This document shows positions 1-8,285 of a stretch of 64,000 nt of DNA, piece after piece. The notes below the pieces were generated by a model. It ran no database searches and was not told the origin of the DNA. It saw only the letters and a list, made by a program, of their open reading frames with translations. A program made the translations under genes and the position numbers. Position 1 is the first letter of the stretch. Every line of letters begins with the position of its first letter. This stretch comes from Sphingomonas_B tabacisoli. Lineage in GTDB: Bacteria; Pseudomonadota; Alphaproteobacteria; Sphingomonadales; Sphingomonadaceae. The stretch spans positions 1,178,001-1,242,000 of the forward strand of contig NZ_JBHUDY010000001.1 in NCBI RefSeq assembly GCF_042678385.1. The letters run 5' to 3'.

Positions 1-2576
1 GCGACCGCCGGGCTATCGGAATGTTCGGCGCGCTCCGGCCGGCCGACGAGGAAGCCCTGGATCAGCGTGCAACCAAGATCGCGGACCAGCTTGCGCTCCG
101 CCTCGGTTTCGACGCCCTCGGCCGTCGTCGTCATGCCCAGGCCCTTCGCCATCGAGATGATCGCCTGGATGATCGCCAGGCTTTCCTGACAGCCGTTGGC
201 GGCGGCCTTTACGAAGCTGCGGTCGATCTTGATCTTCGAGAATTCGGCGCGCTGCAGATAGCCGAGCGACGAATAGCCTGTGCCGAAATCGTCGAGCGCC
301 AGGCCGACGCCCAGAGACTTGAGCGCTTCCAGCGTCTTGCCCGTCGCCGGTCCCTCGCGAAGATAGACCGACTCCGTGACCTCGAACTCCAGCCGCTCCG
401 GCGCCAGCCCGGTATGAGCGAGAGCGCTCAGCACATTCGCCAGCAGGCCGTCGGCCTCGACCTGCAGGGCCGAGAGATTCACCGCCAGCTTCACATGCTC
501 GGGCCAGCGGGCAGCCTCGGCACAGGCCGTGCGCAGCACCCATTCGCCGATGCCGCGGATCAGGCCGGCATCCTCGGCGACTGGAATAAACCGCTCGGGC
601 GACACTTCGCCGCGAGTCGGGTGATTCCAGCGGAGCAGCGCCTCGAACGCCACCACTTCGTTGCGTTCGGCGTCGACGATCGGCTGATAGGCGATGCTGA
701 ACTGCTTTTCGGTCAGGGCCACGCGGAGGTCCGCTTCCATGCGGCGGCGCTCGTCGGCTTCGTCCAGCATGGCGGGAACGAAATGCGTGTATTTGCCGCG
801 TCCTTGATGCTTCGAGCAGTATAGCGCGAGGTCGGCATTGCGGGTCAGCAGGTCGACCGTGGTCGCTTCGCTTTCCGCGGTCGCGATGCCGATGGAAGCG
901 CCGATCGTCGCGGTCGCGCCGACGACAGGATAAGGCGCGGAGAGCGCTTCGACGACGCTTCCGGCGATCTCTTCCAGTTTCGCCGGCTCCACATCCTGGA
1001 CGATCGCCGCGAACTCGTCGCCGCCCAGGCGGCCGGCAAAGGCGCCTTCCGGAAGCACTTCGTGCAGGCGGTTGCCGACTTCGAGCAGCAAGGCGTCGCC
1101 GGCCTCGTGGCCAAGCGTGTCGTTGACCGACTTGAAACGGTCCAGGTCGATCAGCATCAGCGCGCAACTGCGCTTCGGCTGCACGCTGAGCGCGTCGTGC
1201 AGCAGCTCGCGGATGAAGCGGCGGTTCGGCAGCCCGGTCAGCGCGTCGTGGCGGGCGGCGTGATTGAGCTTCACGTTCGCTTCGGCAACCCGATTGCGGC
1301 TGCGGCGGATCGCGCGATAGGCGAAGAAGCCGATCGTGAAGATGGTCAGCGCCGTCAGCAGGCCGATGGAGCCGATCATGGTCAGCTGCTGGACCCGCTG
1401 CCGCGACGCTGCCAGGTCCGCTTCGCGCGTGAGACGTTCGGCTTTCAACTTCGCGATCCGCGTTTCCTGATTGGCGGCGTCGAAGCGGGCGGCCATCAGC
1501 GCCGAACTCGTCGTGGCCGCGACCTCGCGCGCTTCGTCGTCGAGCCGCTTCAGCGCCGCCAGATGGCGGAACGCCAGCGGCGCATCGCCGGCGCGGATAT
1601 AGATCTGCCGCGCCGTGTCGTGGAAATCGCGATAGGGCGCGGTGGAGTGCTCGAGTTCAACGCCGGCAAAGGTCTTTTCGATCAGCGCGCGAGCGCCGCC
1701 GAGATCCCCGCGGGCCAGCGCGATCTGCGCGCGCACGCCCCAAAGATACGGCTCCCAGCCGACGGCTGCGCGCTGCGAAATCCGCAGGCCCAGACGCGCC
1801 GTGCTCTCTGCCTGGTCGAGCTTGCCCTCCAGCATCTGCGCCGAGGCGAGGTTTGAAAGAATGCGCGCCTGAAGCAGATCGCTTTCGCTGGCCTTCGCTG
1901 CGGTCAGGGCGAGCTGGAACTCCGCCTCGGCATCCTTGTAGCGGCCGAGTTCCTTGAAGGCATTGCCGCGGTTGTTGTGCGCGGTGAGCGCCAGCACCGG
2001 ATCGGCAGAATGCACTTCATTGGCTTGCTGATAATAGCGCAGCGAGCGTTCATAATCGCGCGCGTCGAGATAGAGCGAGCCTAGGTTCTGCAGAACGATG
2101 GCTTGGCTGCGCGTGTCCCCCAGCGAGCGGTAGATGTCATATGCGGAGAGGAAATCGGTCAGCGCCGGCTGAACCGAGCCCATCAGCACTTCGATCGCGG
2201 CACGCGCCTTCAACAGATCGCCATTGAGCTTGGTGCGCGGCGCAAGCCGGGTGACGGTCGCCAGGCCCTGGTCGGCAAGCTTGCGCCCCTCGGCGGGTTT
2301 GTTGACCCGCATGAGCGCTTCGCTTTGCAGCCATTCGCCGGTAGCCACGGCGATCGCGCGCTCGGAATGATGCGATATGCCGTTGCTGAGCTCGGTGGCG
2401 GCGCGGGCATGGGCGAGGGCCGCTTCGGGATCGCCCATCATCGCGGCCTTGGCGGAGGCGACTTCGCTATCGAAGCTGCGGGCGCGCCCGGCGGTCTCCG
2501 CGAATGCTGCGCCCGTGGGGCCCATCGCGAGCAGAGTGGTGCCAAGCAACGCAATCGTGAACGCCTTGAACTTCAT
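1..2576 (-). CDS. Membrane GGDEF/EAL c-di-GMP protein with TPR sensor region (3' end cut by window)
   Basis: Predicted dual-domain cyclic-di-GMP enzyme. From the ATG at 2576 the protein starts with a signal peptide (MKFKAFTIALLGTTLLA), followed by about 350 residues of TPR-like helices, one transmembrane segment (near IGLLTALTIFTIGFFAY), a GGDEF domain with an intact RLGGDEFAA active site, and an EAL domain with FEALLRW and DDFGTGYSSLG motifs. No RxxD inhibitory site is visible just before GGDEF. Both catalytic signatures look intact, so it could be a cyclase, a phosphodiesterase or both. The frame stays open to base 1, so the C-terminus lies outside the window. It is probably a periplasm-sensing regulator of c-di-GMP. 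The ligand is unknown. Confidence 0.9.
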   Translation of the reverse strand, partial: MKFKAFTIALLGTTLLAMGPTGAAFAETAGRARSFDSEVASAKAAMMGDPEAALAHARAATELSNGISHHSERAIAVATGEWLQSEALMRVNKPAEGRKLADQGLATVTRLAPRTKLNGDLLKARAAIEVLMGSVQPALTDFLSAYDIYRSLGDTRSQAIVLQNLGSLYLDARDYERSLRYYQQANEVHSADPVLALTAHNNRGNAFKELGRYKDAEAEFQLALTAAKASESDLLQARILSNLASAQMLEGKLDQAESTARLGLRISQRAAVGWEPYLWGVRAQIALARGDLGGARALIEKTFAGVELEHSTAPYRDFHDTARQIYIRAGDAPLAFRHLAALKRLDDEAREVAATTSSALMAARFDAANQETRIAKLKAERLTREADLAASRQRVQQLTMIGSIGLLTALTIFTIGFFAYRAIRRSRNRVAEANVKLNHAARHDALTGLPNRRFIRELLHDALSVQPKRSCALMLIDLDRFKSVNDTLGHEAGDALLLEVGNRLHEVLPEGAFAGRLGGDEFAAIVQDVEPAKLEEIAGSVVEALSAPYPVVGATATIGASIGIATAESEATTVDLLTRNADLALYCSKHQGRGKYTHFVPAMLDEADERRRMEADLRVALTEKQFSIAYQPIVDAERNEVVAFEALLRWNHPTRGEVSPERFIPVAEDAGLIRGIGEWVLRTACAEAARWPEHVKLAVNLSALQVEADGLLANVLSALAHTGLAPERLEFEVTESVYLREGPATGKTLEALKSLGVGLALDDFGTGYSSLGYLQRAEFSKIKIDRSFVKAAANGCQESLAIIQAIISMAKGLGMTTTAEGVETEAERKLVRDLGCTLIQGFLVGRPERAEHSDSPAV

Positions 2577-2664
2577 GACACATTCCCCTCGCATCCGCGC
2601 TCTGCGCCGACGCTTTGTGTGATTGCCCGTTCTCGTCGTTGTCTTCGGAGGCGACCCGCGTTCA

Positions 2665-5484
2665 CTAGAAGTGGACGTTTAGACGGCCTCCAACTGCGAA
2701 TTGGTTAACATTCTGGTCTGATTGAAGGTCGGCGCGGCCGAACAGGCCGATCTCGGCCCGGTCGCCCGGCAGCGGTGCTGCATAGAGCAGCTCGGCGGCA
2801 TAGGGCCTGTTCTGGCCGCCGACGCCGAAGCGCTGATCGACCACGCCCAGCTCGCCGGTCTCGCGGTTGACGACGCCGACCGAGCGGTAGCTGAGCTTGC
2901 CGGATTCGATGTGCAGCGGCTGGACCAGCGAGACGCGCAGCGCGTCGCCATGGCCGAGAAGGCCGGTCTTGGTCGCCGAGAAAGCGAAGGCGGAACTGAG
3001 GATCCCGCCCGAGCCGGTGCTGAAGCCCTGACTCGACGCTCCGGCGTGCGTGCGGCCGGCCGTGCCCGAGGCGGCGAGCGTGAAGCCGCCGCCCACTTCC
3101 AGCGTTGCAGACATCGTCGCCGTGTCGGTGATCGCGCCGTTGCCGAGATCGCTCTGCAAACGCGACTGCACGCCGAGCAGGCCGTTATGCTCATGCACCC
3201 GTGCCAGCGATGCGCTGAGCGTCAGCCCGGCGCTCGCCTGATGCGTGATACGGATGTTGAGGCCGTCCGCCAAGAACGGGTCGACACCGCGATAGGCCTG
3301 CCGCTCGGCATCGGTCAGCGCGGCCGAGCGTCCATGCACTAGCCGTTGCTGGGTGAAGCCGACCGACAATGTCGTCGAGTCGCTCAGCTTTGCGTCGGCG
3401 GCCGCGAACGCGCCGCCCGAAGCAAGGCCGAGCACAGGATTGACGCCGCCTTGCGTATCGTGATCGGTGGCGAGGCCGAAGCCGCTTTGGCCATTCAGCG
3501 CGAGCGAGCCGTCGCCGAAGCCGACCGAAAAGCCGAAGCCCCCGGACGGATTGGCGATGCGCATCGCCGTGTGCGGCATCTCCGGGCGCAGCGAACCGAA
3601 ATAGGTCGCGCGCGGGCCGGTCGTCGATGCCGTCACTTGCAGCGTCGGCGTGTCGATCATCCGAACGGCGGTGAAATCGGAGAAGGACGCGGTCTTGCCG
3701 CTGACCCAATCCTTGAGCCGGCCTTCGACGAAGCGCTGGAAATATTCCGAAGCGCCGGTGAGCGTGCCGACCTTGCCGACCAGCAGGCTGGAGACCGGCA
3801 CCGAGAAGTCGCGGAAGGTCTCGCCGATCGGCTCGTAAAGGTTGAAATACACGCCGTCCGCTTCCCAGGTCGTATCGATGCCGGCAGCGCGGAGGTCGGG
3901 GGCCGCTTTCGGCGTCATGACGCCTTTGCGCACCTCGAAGAACTGCAGCTTGTTGAAATCGAGCGGCGACTGCGAGGCCTGGACGTCGAGCAGACCATGG
4001 CCATAGACCGGATCCACGCCCGGCGCGCCCAGGTCCTTTGCCGAATTCAGCAGGATGTCGACCGTTTCCTTCGGATGCTGAGCCAGCCAGGGCCAGCGGT
4101 CATGCAGCAGCGTGATCGCGCCGGAAACCAGCGGGGCGGCAAAGGAAGTGCCGTTGCGGCGAACGAAGCCGCCCTGGCCATCGGGGACGAGCATGAGCTC
4201 GCCCGGCGCGACCATGAAGCGGTTCATGAGCTTTTCGCGGCAGGCGCCGGTGCCATCGGTCAGGCAGGTGTCGCCCGGCGTGTTCGAGAAGGTGGAGATG
4301 TTGCCGTTGATGTCGGTCGATCCGACGAGGATCAGGTTCGGGTCGCGCGACCAGTCCCAGCGCATGCTGCCCGTCTGAACGACGCCGTCATTGCCCGCGG
4401 CCATCACGAACACGCGGCCTTGCGTCGCCTGGTAGACCGCGGGATCGAAGAAGATCTTCCGCCAGTCGGGATGCAGCACATAGCCGGGCTGGCCGAGCGA
4501 CATGTTGATGACGCTCGCATTGCGCGACGCCAGCGACAGAATGCCCTGCCGCACCGCGCTCCACGATGCCGTGTTGGTGGCGTCGAAGGGGTTGTACGCG
4601 ATGACCGTCGCGTTGGGCGCGATGCCCATCACACCCTTGCCGTCGTGCGCGGCGACCATCAGGCTGGCGACGCCGACGCCGTGGCCGTTCACCAGCGAGT
4701 TGTAGCCGCCCGAATAGGCGACGTTGTCGGCTATGTCGGGGTCGCTCGTCGCGGTGCCGTCGAGCAGTCCGATGATGGCGCGCGTTCCGGAACCCTGTTG
4801 CTGGGTGATCGCCGGCGTCCAGTTCACTTCGCGCATCCAGTGGTCGACGCGGTCCGTGCCCGAATAGGCCATCAGCCCGTCGTACCAGTCCAGGAAGAAC
4901 TGAGAGCGCTTGGTGCTCGACATGGAGGTCAGCGTGAGCGGACGGTTCGGATCGATGCCGTATTTGGCGTAGAGCGGCTTCAGGAAAGCATCCTGGAAGC
5001 TCTTGCCGGTCGTGGCCGTCACCGACGGGCCCCAGAAGGTCTGCGCATCCGCGACCATCTTGTTGAACTGCGTCTGGAGCTGCACCGTGGTCAGCAGACC
5101 GGTCCACAGCGACTCCTTGCCCTGCCATTGGGCGCCGAATTGCTCCCAATAATGGCCGATGTCGCTCAGCGCCGGGGAGGTCGCGGTAGCAGCGCCGATG
5201 TTGCTGTAGAACGGATTCAGGTCGCCCCAGAAAGGCGTCAGGTTTCCGTAGAACGGATTGAGGCTGCCCCAGAACGGCGAGATGTTGCCGTAGAAGGGTG
5301 TGAGGGTTCCATAGAACGGGCTGATCGCGCCGTAGAACGGATCGAGCGTGCCGTAGAGCGGCTTGGTCGGGGTCTCCAGACCGGTGATCGGCTCGATCAC
5401 CCAGTCATCGGCAAAGCTCGGTGAGGACGTTGCCAGAGCGGCGAGAGCGGCGCTGCGCAACAAGGTCCGAAGGCGTCCAGTCAT
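2665..5484 (-). CDS. Secreted S8 (subtilisin-like) serine protease with C-terminal beta-barrel-like region
   Basis: A 939-residue secreted protease. The ATG at 5484 is preferred over an upstream in-frame start because a GGGGGA ribosome site lies just upstream and the protein then begins with a clean signal peptide ending SPSFADD. Residues 42-97 are eight 7-residue PFYG repeats. The catalytic triad motifs of family S8 are visible in order: LLDGT (Asp), NGHGVGVASL (His) and NGTSFAAPLVSGA (Ser). The C-terminal third is Gly/Ser/Thr rich and ends in GGRLNVHF with a terminal aromatic residue, as in autotransporter or outer-membrane barrels. It probably acts at the cell surface or is released. Its substrate is unknown. 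It is a single gene with no evident operon partner. Confidence 0.85.
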   Translation of the reverse strand: MTGRLRTLLRSAALAALATSSPSFADDWVIEPITGLETPTKPLYGTLDPFYGAISPFYGTLTPFYGNISPFWGSLNPFYGNLTPFWGDLNPFYSNIGAATATSPALSDIGHYWEQFGAQWQGKESLWTGLLTTVQLQTQFNKMVADAQTFWGPSVTATTGKSFQDAFLKPLYAKYGIDPNRPLTLTSMSSTKRSQFFLDWYDGLMAYSGTDRVDHWMREVNWTPAITQQQGSGTRAIIGLLDGTATSDPDIADNVAYSGGYNSLVNGHGVGVASLMVAAHDGKGVMGIAPNATVIAYNPFDATNTASWSAVRQGILSLASRNASVINMSLGQPGYVLHPDWRKIFFDPAVYQATQGRVFVMAAGNDGVVQTGSMRWDWSRDPNLILVGSTDINGNISTFSNTPGDTCLTDGTGACREKLMNRFMVAPGELMLVPDGQGGFVRRNGTSFAAPLVSGAITLLHDRWPWLAQHPKETVDILLNSAKDLGAPGVDPVYGHGLLDVQASQSPLDFNKLQFFEVRKGVMTPKAAPDLRAAGIDTTWEADGVYFNLYEPIGETFRDFSVPVSSLLVGKVGTLTGASEYFQRFVEGRLKDWVSGKTASFSDFTAVRMIDTPTLQVTASTTGPRATYFGSLRPEMPHTAMRIANPSGGFGFSVGFGDGSLALNGQSGFGLATDHDTQGGVNPVLGLASGGAFAAADAKLSDSTTLSVGFTQQRLVHGRSAALTDAERQAYRGVDPFLADGLNIRITHQASAGLTLSASLARVHEHNGLLGVQSRLQSDLGNGAITDTATMSATLEVGGGFTLAASGTAGRTHAGASSQGFSTGSGGILSSAFAFSATKTGLLGHGDALRVSLVQPLHIESGKLSYRSVGVVNRETGELGVVDQRFGVGGQNRPYAAELLYAAPLPGDRAEIGLFGRADLQSDQNVNQFAVGGRLNVHF
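5194..5361 (-). repeat. Eight 7-residue PFYGxLx repeats within the S8 protease
   Basis: Residues 42-97 of the protease consist of eight consecutive heptads with consensus P-F-(Y/W)-G-x-(L/I)-x, beginning PLYGTLD and ending PFYSNIG. They sit between the signal peptide and the protease domain. The DNA copies have diverged, so selection appears to act on the peptide rather than on the DNA. Confidence 0.9.
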
Positions 5485-5745
5485 TGGATTTCCCCCAATC
5501 ATTGCAGAACGGGGTGCCACCCAAGGTCTTAACAAAGAATATTCGGCGATGGTTAAACGCCGTTAAACCACAGTATAGATGTAGGAAAAGGCGATAGTCT
5601 CCCCGGCGCTAAGAAGGAGAGGGTGCGTAACGCAGCTGATGGTTAATTGGTAAACGGAGCCAAGAGCCCTACCAAGATTGCTCTTTTACTGCGCCGCAAT
5701 GGCATATTCCGCGCTTCGTTGAGTCGAAGCCCCAGCGCATTTCGC

Positions 5746-5831
5746 TGGTGCGGACGGCGGGACTCGAACCCGCACGCCCATTGGGCAGAAGATTTTAAGT
5801 CTCCAGCGTCTACCGATTCCGCCACGTCCGC
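5746..5831 (-). tRNA. tRNA-Leu (UAA anticodon)
   Basis: An 86-nt cloverleaf on the minus strand. The acceptor stem is GCGGACG with its complement, the anticodon loop is CTTAAAA (anticodon TAA), the variable arm is long as expected for a class II tRNA, the T-loop is GGTTCGAGTCC, and CCA is encoded at 5746-5748. Confidence 0.95.
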
Positions 5832-5915
5832 ATTGCGATGCCTGATCGGGGCGGGGAGGGGCAGGGTCAAGACCGCGGTTGCGCTAAGGGCGTCCGAACC
5901 GCTACCTGGAACAGC

Positions 5916-6848
5916 ATGGACCCGATCATCCGCATCGCCGGGCTGAGCAAGACTTACGATTCCGGCCATCAGGCGCTGAAGTCGGTCGATCTGGAAATCG
6001 GGCGCGGCGAGATTTTCGCGCTGCTCGGCCCCAACGGCGCGGGCAAGACCACCCTGATCGGCATCGTCTGCGGTATCGTCCGGCCGACCGAAGGCAAGGT
6101 GACGGTCGACGGGCACGACATCATCTCCGGCTTTCGCCAGACGCGCGGCGCGATCGGCCTCGTGCCCCAGGAGCTGACCACGGACGCGTTCGAGACGGTG
6201 TGGGACACGGTCAGCTTCAGCCGCGGCCTGTTCGGCAAGCCACGTAATCCGGCCTTGATCGAAAGCCTGCTGAAGCAGCTTTCGCTGTGGGACAAGCGGG
6301 CGACCAAGATCAAGGAACTGTCCGGTGGCATGAAGCGGCGGGTGATGATCGCCAAGGCGCTCAGCCACGAACCGCGCATCTTGTTCCTCGACGAACCCAG
6401 CGCCGGCGTGGACGTCGAGCTCAGGCGCGGCATGTGGGACATGGTTCGCCAGCTCCGCGACCAGGGCGTCACCATCATCCTGACGACCCACTATATCGAG
6501 GAAGCGCAGGAAATGGCCGACCGGGTCGGCGTCATCAGCCATGGCGAGTTGATCCTTGTCGAGGAGACGCAGGCGCTGATGGCGAAGCTCGGCAAGCGCG
6601 AGCTGACCTTGAAGCTGGCCGAGCCGATGACGGCGATCCCGCCCGAGCTTGCCGAATGGCCGCTCGAGCTGCGCGACGACGGCAACGCACTGCTCTACGC
6701 GTTCGACGCCAACGCGGAACGCACCGGCATCGCCTCGCTGATCAAGCGGCTGACCGACCTCGGCATCGGCTTCAAGGATCTGGCGACGCGCGAAAGCTCG
6801 CTCGAGGACATCTTCGTCAGCCTCGTCCATCAGGAGAAGGCGGCATGA
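5916..6848 (+). CDS. ABC transporter ATP-binding protein (ABC-2 exporter)
   Basis: A 310-residue nucleotide-binding subunit starting at the ATG at 5916 (MDPIIRIAGLSKTY). It has Walker A GPNGAGKTT, a Q-loop around VPQEL, signature LSGGMKRR, Walker B ILFLDEP and the switch His in TTHYIEEA. The C-terminal 90 residues are the extension common in drug, polysaccharide or lipid exporters of the CcmA/DrrA type. Its stop overlaps the start of the permease gene by 4 nt (ATGA), so the two are translationally coupled and form one exporter. The substrate is not predictable. Confidence 0.92.
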   Translation: MDPIIRIAGLSKTYDSGHQALKSVDLEIGRGEIFALLGPNGAGKTTLIGIVCGIVRPTEGKVTVDGHDIISGFRQTRGAIGLVPQELTTDAFETVWDTVSFSRGLFGKPRNPALIESLLKQLSLWDKRATKIKELSGGMKRRVMIAKALSHEPRILFLDEPSAGVDVELRRGMWDMVRQLRDQGVTIILTTHYIEEAQEMADRVGVISHGELILVEETQALMAKLGKRELTLKLAEPMTAIPPELAEWPLELRDDGNALLYAFDANAERTGIASLIKRLTDLGIGFKDLATRESSLEDIFVSLVHQEKAA

Positions 6849-7606
6849 ACTGGCGCGGCGTGCTCGCCATCTACAAATTCGAAATGCACCGCTTCGCGCG
6901 GACATTGTGGACCGGGCTTGCGGTGCCCGTCATCACCACATCACTTTATTTCATCGTGTTCGGATCGGCGATCGGCTCGCGAATGAGCCAGGTGGGCGGC
7001 GTGCCCTATGGCGGATTCATCGTGCCGGGGCTGATGATGCTGTCGCTGTTCACCGAGAGCATCTTCAACGCCTCCTTCGGCATCCACATGCCCCGCTTCA
7101 CCGGCACGATCTACGAAATCCTCTCGGCGCCCTTGAGCGCGTTCGAGACGGTGCTGGGCTATGTCGGCGCGGCAATGACCAAGGCAGTGACGGTCGCGCT
7201 CGTCATCCTGATCACCGCCAATCTGTTCGTGCCCGTGCACATCGATCATCCGCTGGTGATGATCGCTTTCCTGCTGGTGATCGCGGCGACCTTCTGCCTG
7301 TTCGGCTTCATCATCGGCATCTGGGCGACAGGCTTCGAGAAGCTGCAGGTCATCCCCCTGCTCGTCATCACGCCGATGACCTTCCTCGGCGGCGCCTTCT
7401 ATTCGATCGACATGCTCGCCGAGCCGTGGCGCACGGTGACCCTGTTCAACCCGATCGTTTATCTGATCAGCGCCTTCCGCTGGAGCTTCTACAGCACCTC
7501 GGACGTCGCGGTCGGCCTGAGCTTCGGGATCACGCTCGCGATCTTCCTCGTCTGCCTGGCCGTCGTCGCCTGGATTTTCCGTACCGGCTACCGGCTGAAG
7601 ACCTAG
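6845..7606 (+). CDS. ABC-2 type transporter permease
   Basis: A 253-residue membrane protein with about six hydrophobic segments, and the ABC-2 family signature around PLLVITPMTFLGGAFYSID in its second half. It overlaps the ATPase gene by 4 nt and is its membrane partner. Its TAG stop lies in the palindrome CTAG and shares bases with the stop of the convergent peptidyl-prolyl isomerase gene. The transported molecule is unknown. Confidence 0.9.
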   Translation: MNWRGVLAIYKFEMHRFARTLWTGLAVPVITTSLYFIVFGSAIGSRMSQVGGVPYGGFIVPGLMMLSLFTESIFNASFGIHMPRFTGTIYEILSAPLSAFETVLGYVGAAMTKAVTVALVILITANLFVPVHIDHPLVMIAFLLVIAATFCLFGFIIGIWATGFEKLQVIPLLVITPMTFLGGAFYSIDMLAEPWRTVTLFNPIVYLISAFRWSFYSTSDVAVGLSFGITLAIFLVCLAVVAWIFRTGYRLKT

Positions 7607-8175
7607 GATACGCGCTTGGCGGAGATGATCGGCACGCGCTTCATCATCATCTGACCCTTCAGCGCGCCCGATCCGCGGCCGACCCAGGTGGGCGCGGCGA
7701 GGATTTTCTTCACGACGCCCATGCCGCTTATGACGCGGCCGAACGCGGCATAGCCGGGATAATTTCCGCGGGCGTCGAGCGAAGGCTGGGCGCCCACGCA
7801 GATGAAGAAGTCGCCCATCGCCGTGCCCGGCGCATTGCGCGCCATCGAGAGCGTGCCGTCCACATGCTTGAGGCCGGTCTTGCTGGTCGGCTCATGGTCG
7901 ATCGAGAAAAAGGCGCGGCGCATGTCGTGGTCGATGCCGCCCTGGATCAGCCCGAACTGCGGCGCCGATGGCGAGCGCGCCGCCCTATAGAACGTCGTCC
8001 CGTCAAGCTTCCCCGCATCGACATAGCGAAGGAAGTTCTTGGACGAGATCGGCGCCGCCCGCTCGTTCACCTCGACCAGGATCGTGCCGAGCGACGTCTT
8101 GATCGCCACCCTCGGGGCGGCGAGCGCCGGCGTGGCGAGAAGGGCAAGGAGGAGAGAAAAGAAAGCCCGCAGCAT
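7603..8175 (-). CDS. Periplasmic cyclophilin-type peptidyl-prolyl cis-trans isomerase
   Basis: A 190-residue cyclophilin beginning at the ATG at 8175 with a signal peptide (MLRAFFSLLLALLATPALA). The frame is open further upstream, but that stretch only translates the REP hairpins, so the shorter start is used. Cyclophilin features follow in order: ALKTSLGTI-like first strand, NFLRYVDAGKLDGTTFYR, GGI, GTLSMAR and DFFICVG. It probably assists folding in the periplasm. It lies downstream of gyrA on the same strand but is separated by a REP doublet, so read-through from gyrA may be limited. Confidence 0.87.
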   Translation of the reverse strand: MLRAFFSLLLALLATPALAAPRVAIKTSLGTILVEVNERAAPISSKNFLRYVDAGKLDGTTFYRAARSPSAPQFGLIQGGIDHDMRRAFFSIDHEPTSKTGLKHVDGTLSMARNAPGTAMGDFFICVGAQPSLDARGNYPGYAAFGRVISGMGVVKKILAAPTWVGRGSGALKGQMMMKRVPIISAKRVS

Positions 8176-8190
8176 AGATTCCACAATCCT

Positions 8191-8277
8191 GTCATTCCCG
8201 CGAAAGCGGGAATCCCCCTTTCTTTTCGCTGAACTCGCAACCGAAAGAAGGTGGATTCCCGCTTTCGCGGGAATGAC
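8191..8277. repeat. REP doublet (REPIN-like): two inverted copies of a 25-bp palindromic unit
   Basis: Bases 8191-8215 and 8253-8277 are exact reverse complements over 25 bp with a 37-bp spacer. Each contains a perfect 8-bp hairpin (ATTCCCGC, 4-nt loop, GCGGGAAT) at 8194-8213 and 8255-8274. The doublet fills the gap between the gyrA stop and the start of the isomerase gene. It may act as a transcript-end stabiliser and as a mobile REPIN unit. Confidence 0.9.
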
Positions 8278-8285
8278 GACAGAGG

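Noticed and set aside
13..1167. Long minus-strand open frame rich in Arg/Gly over the GGDEF/EAL gene
   Set aside because: It is another frame of the GGDEF/EAL gene; the composition is low-complexity Arg and no domain is recognisable.
3346..5424. 692-codon plus-strand frame opposite the S8 protease
   Set aside because: Arg/Ala-rich antisense shadow of the protease; the protease frame has a signal peptide, catalytic motifs and a ribosome site.
5643..6905. 420-codon minus-strand frame over the ABC ATPase and tRNA
   Set aside because: It runs through the tRNA-Leu gene and opposes the clearly conserved ABC ATPase.
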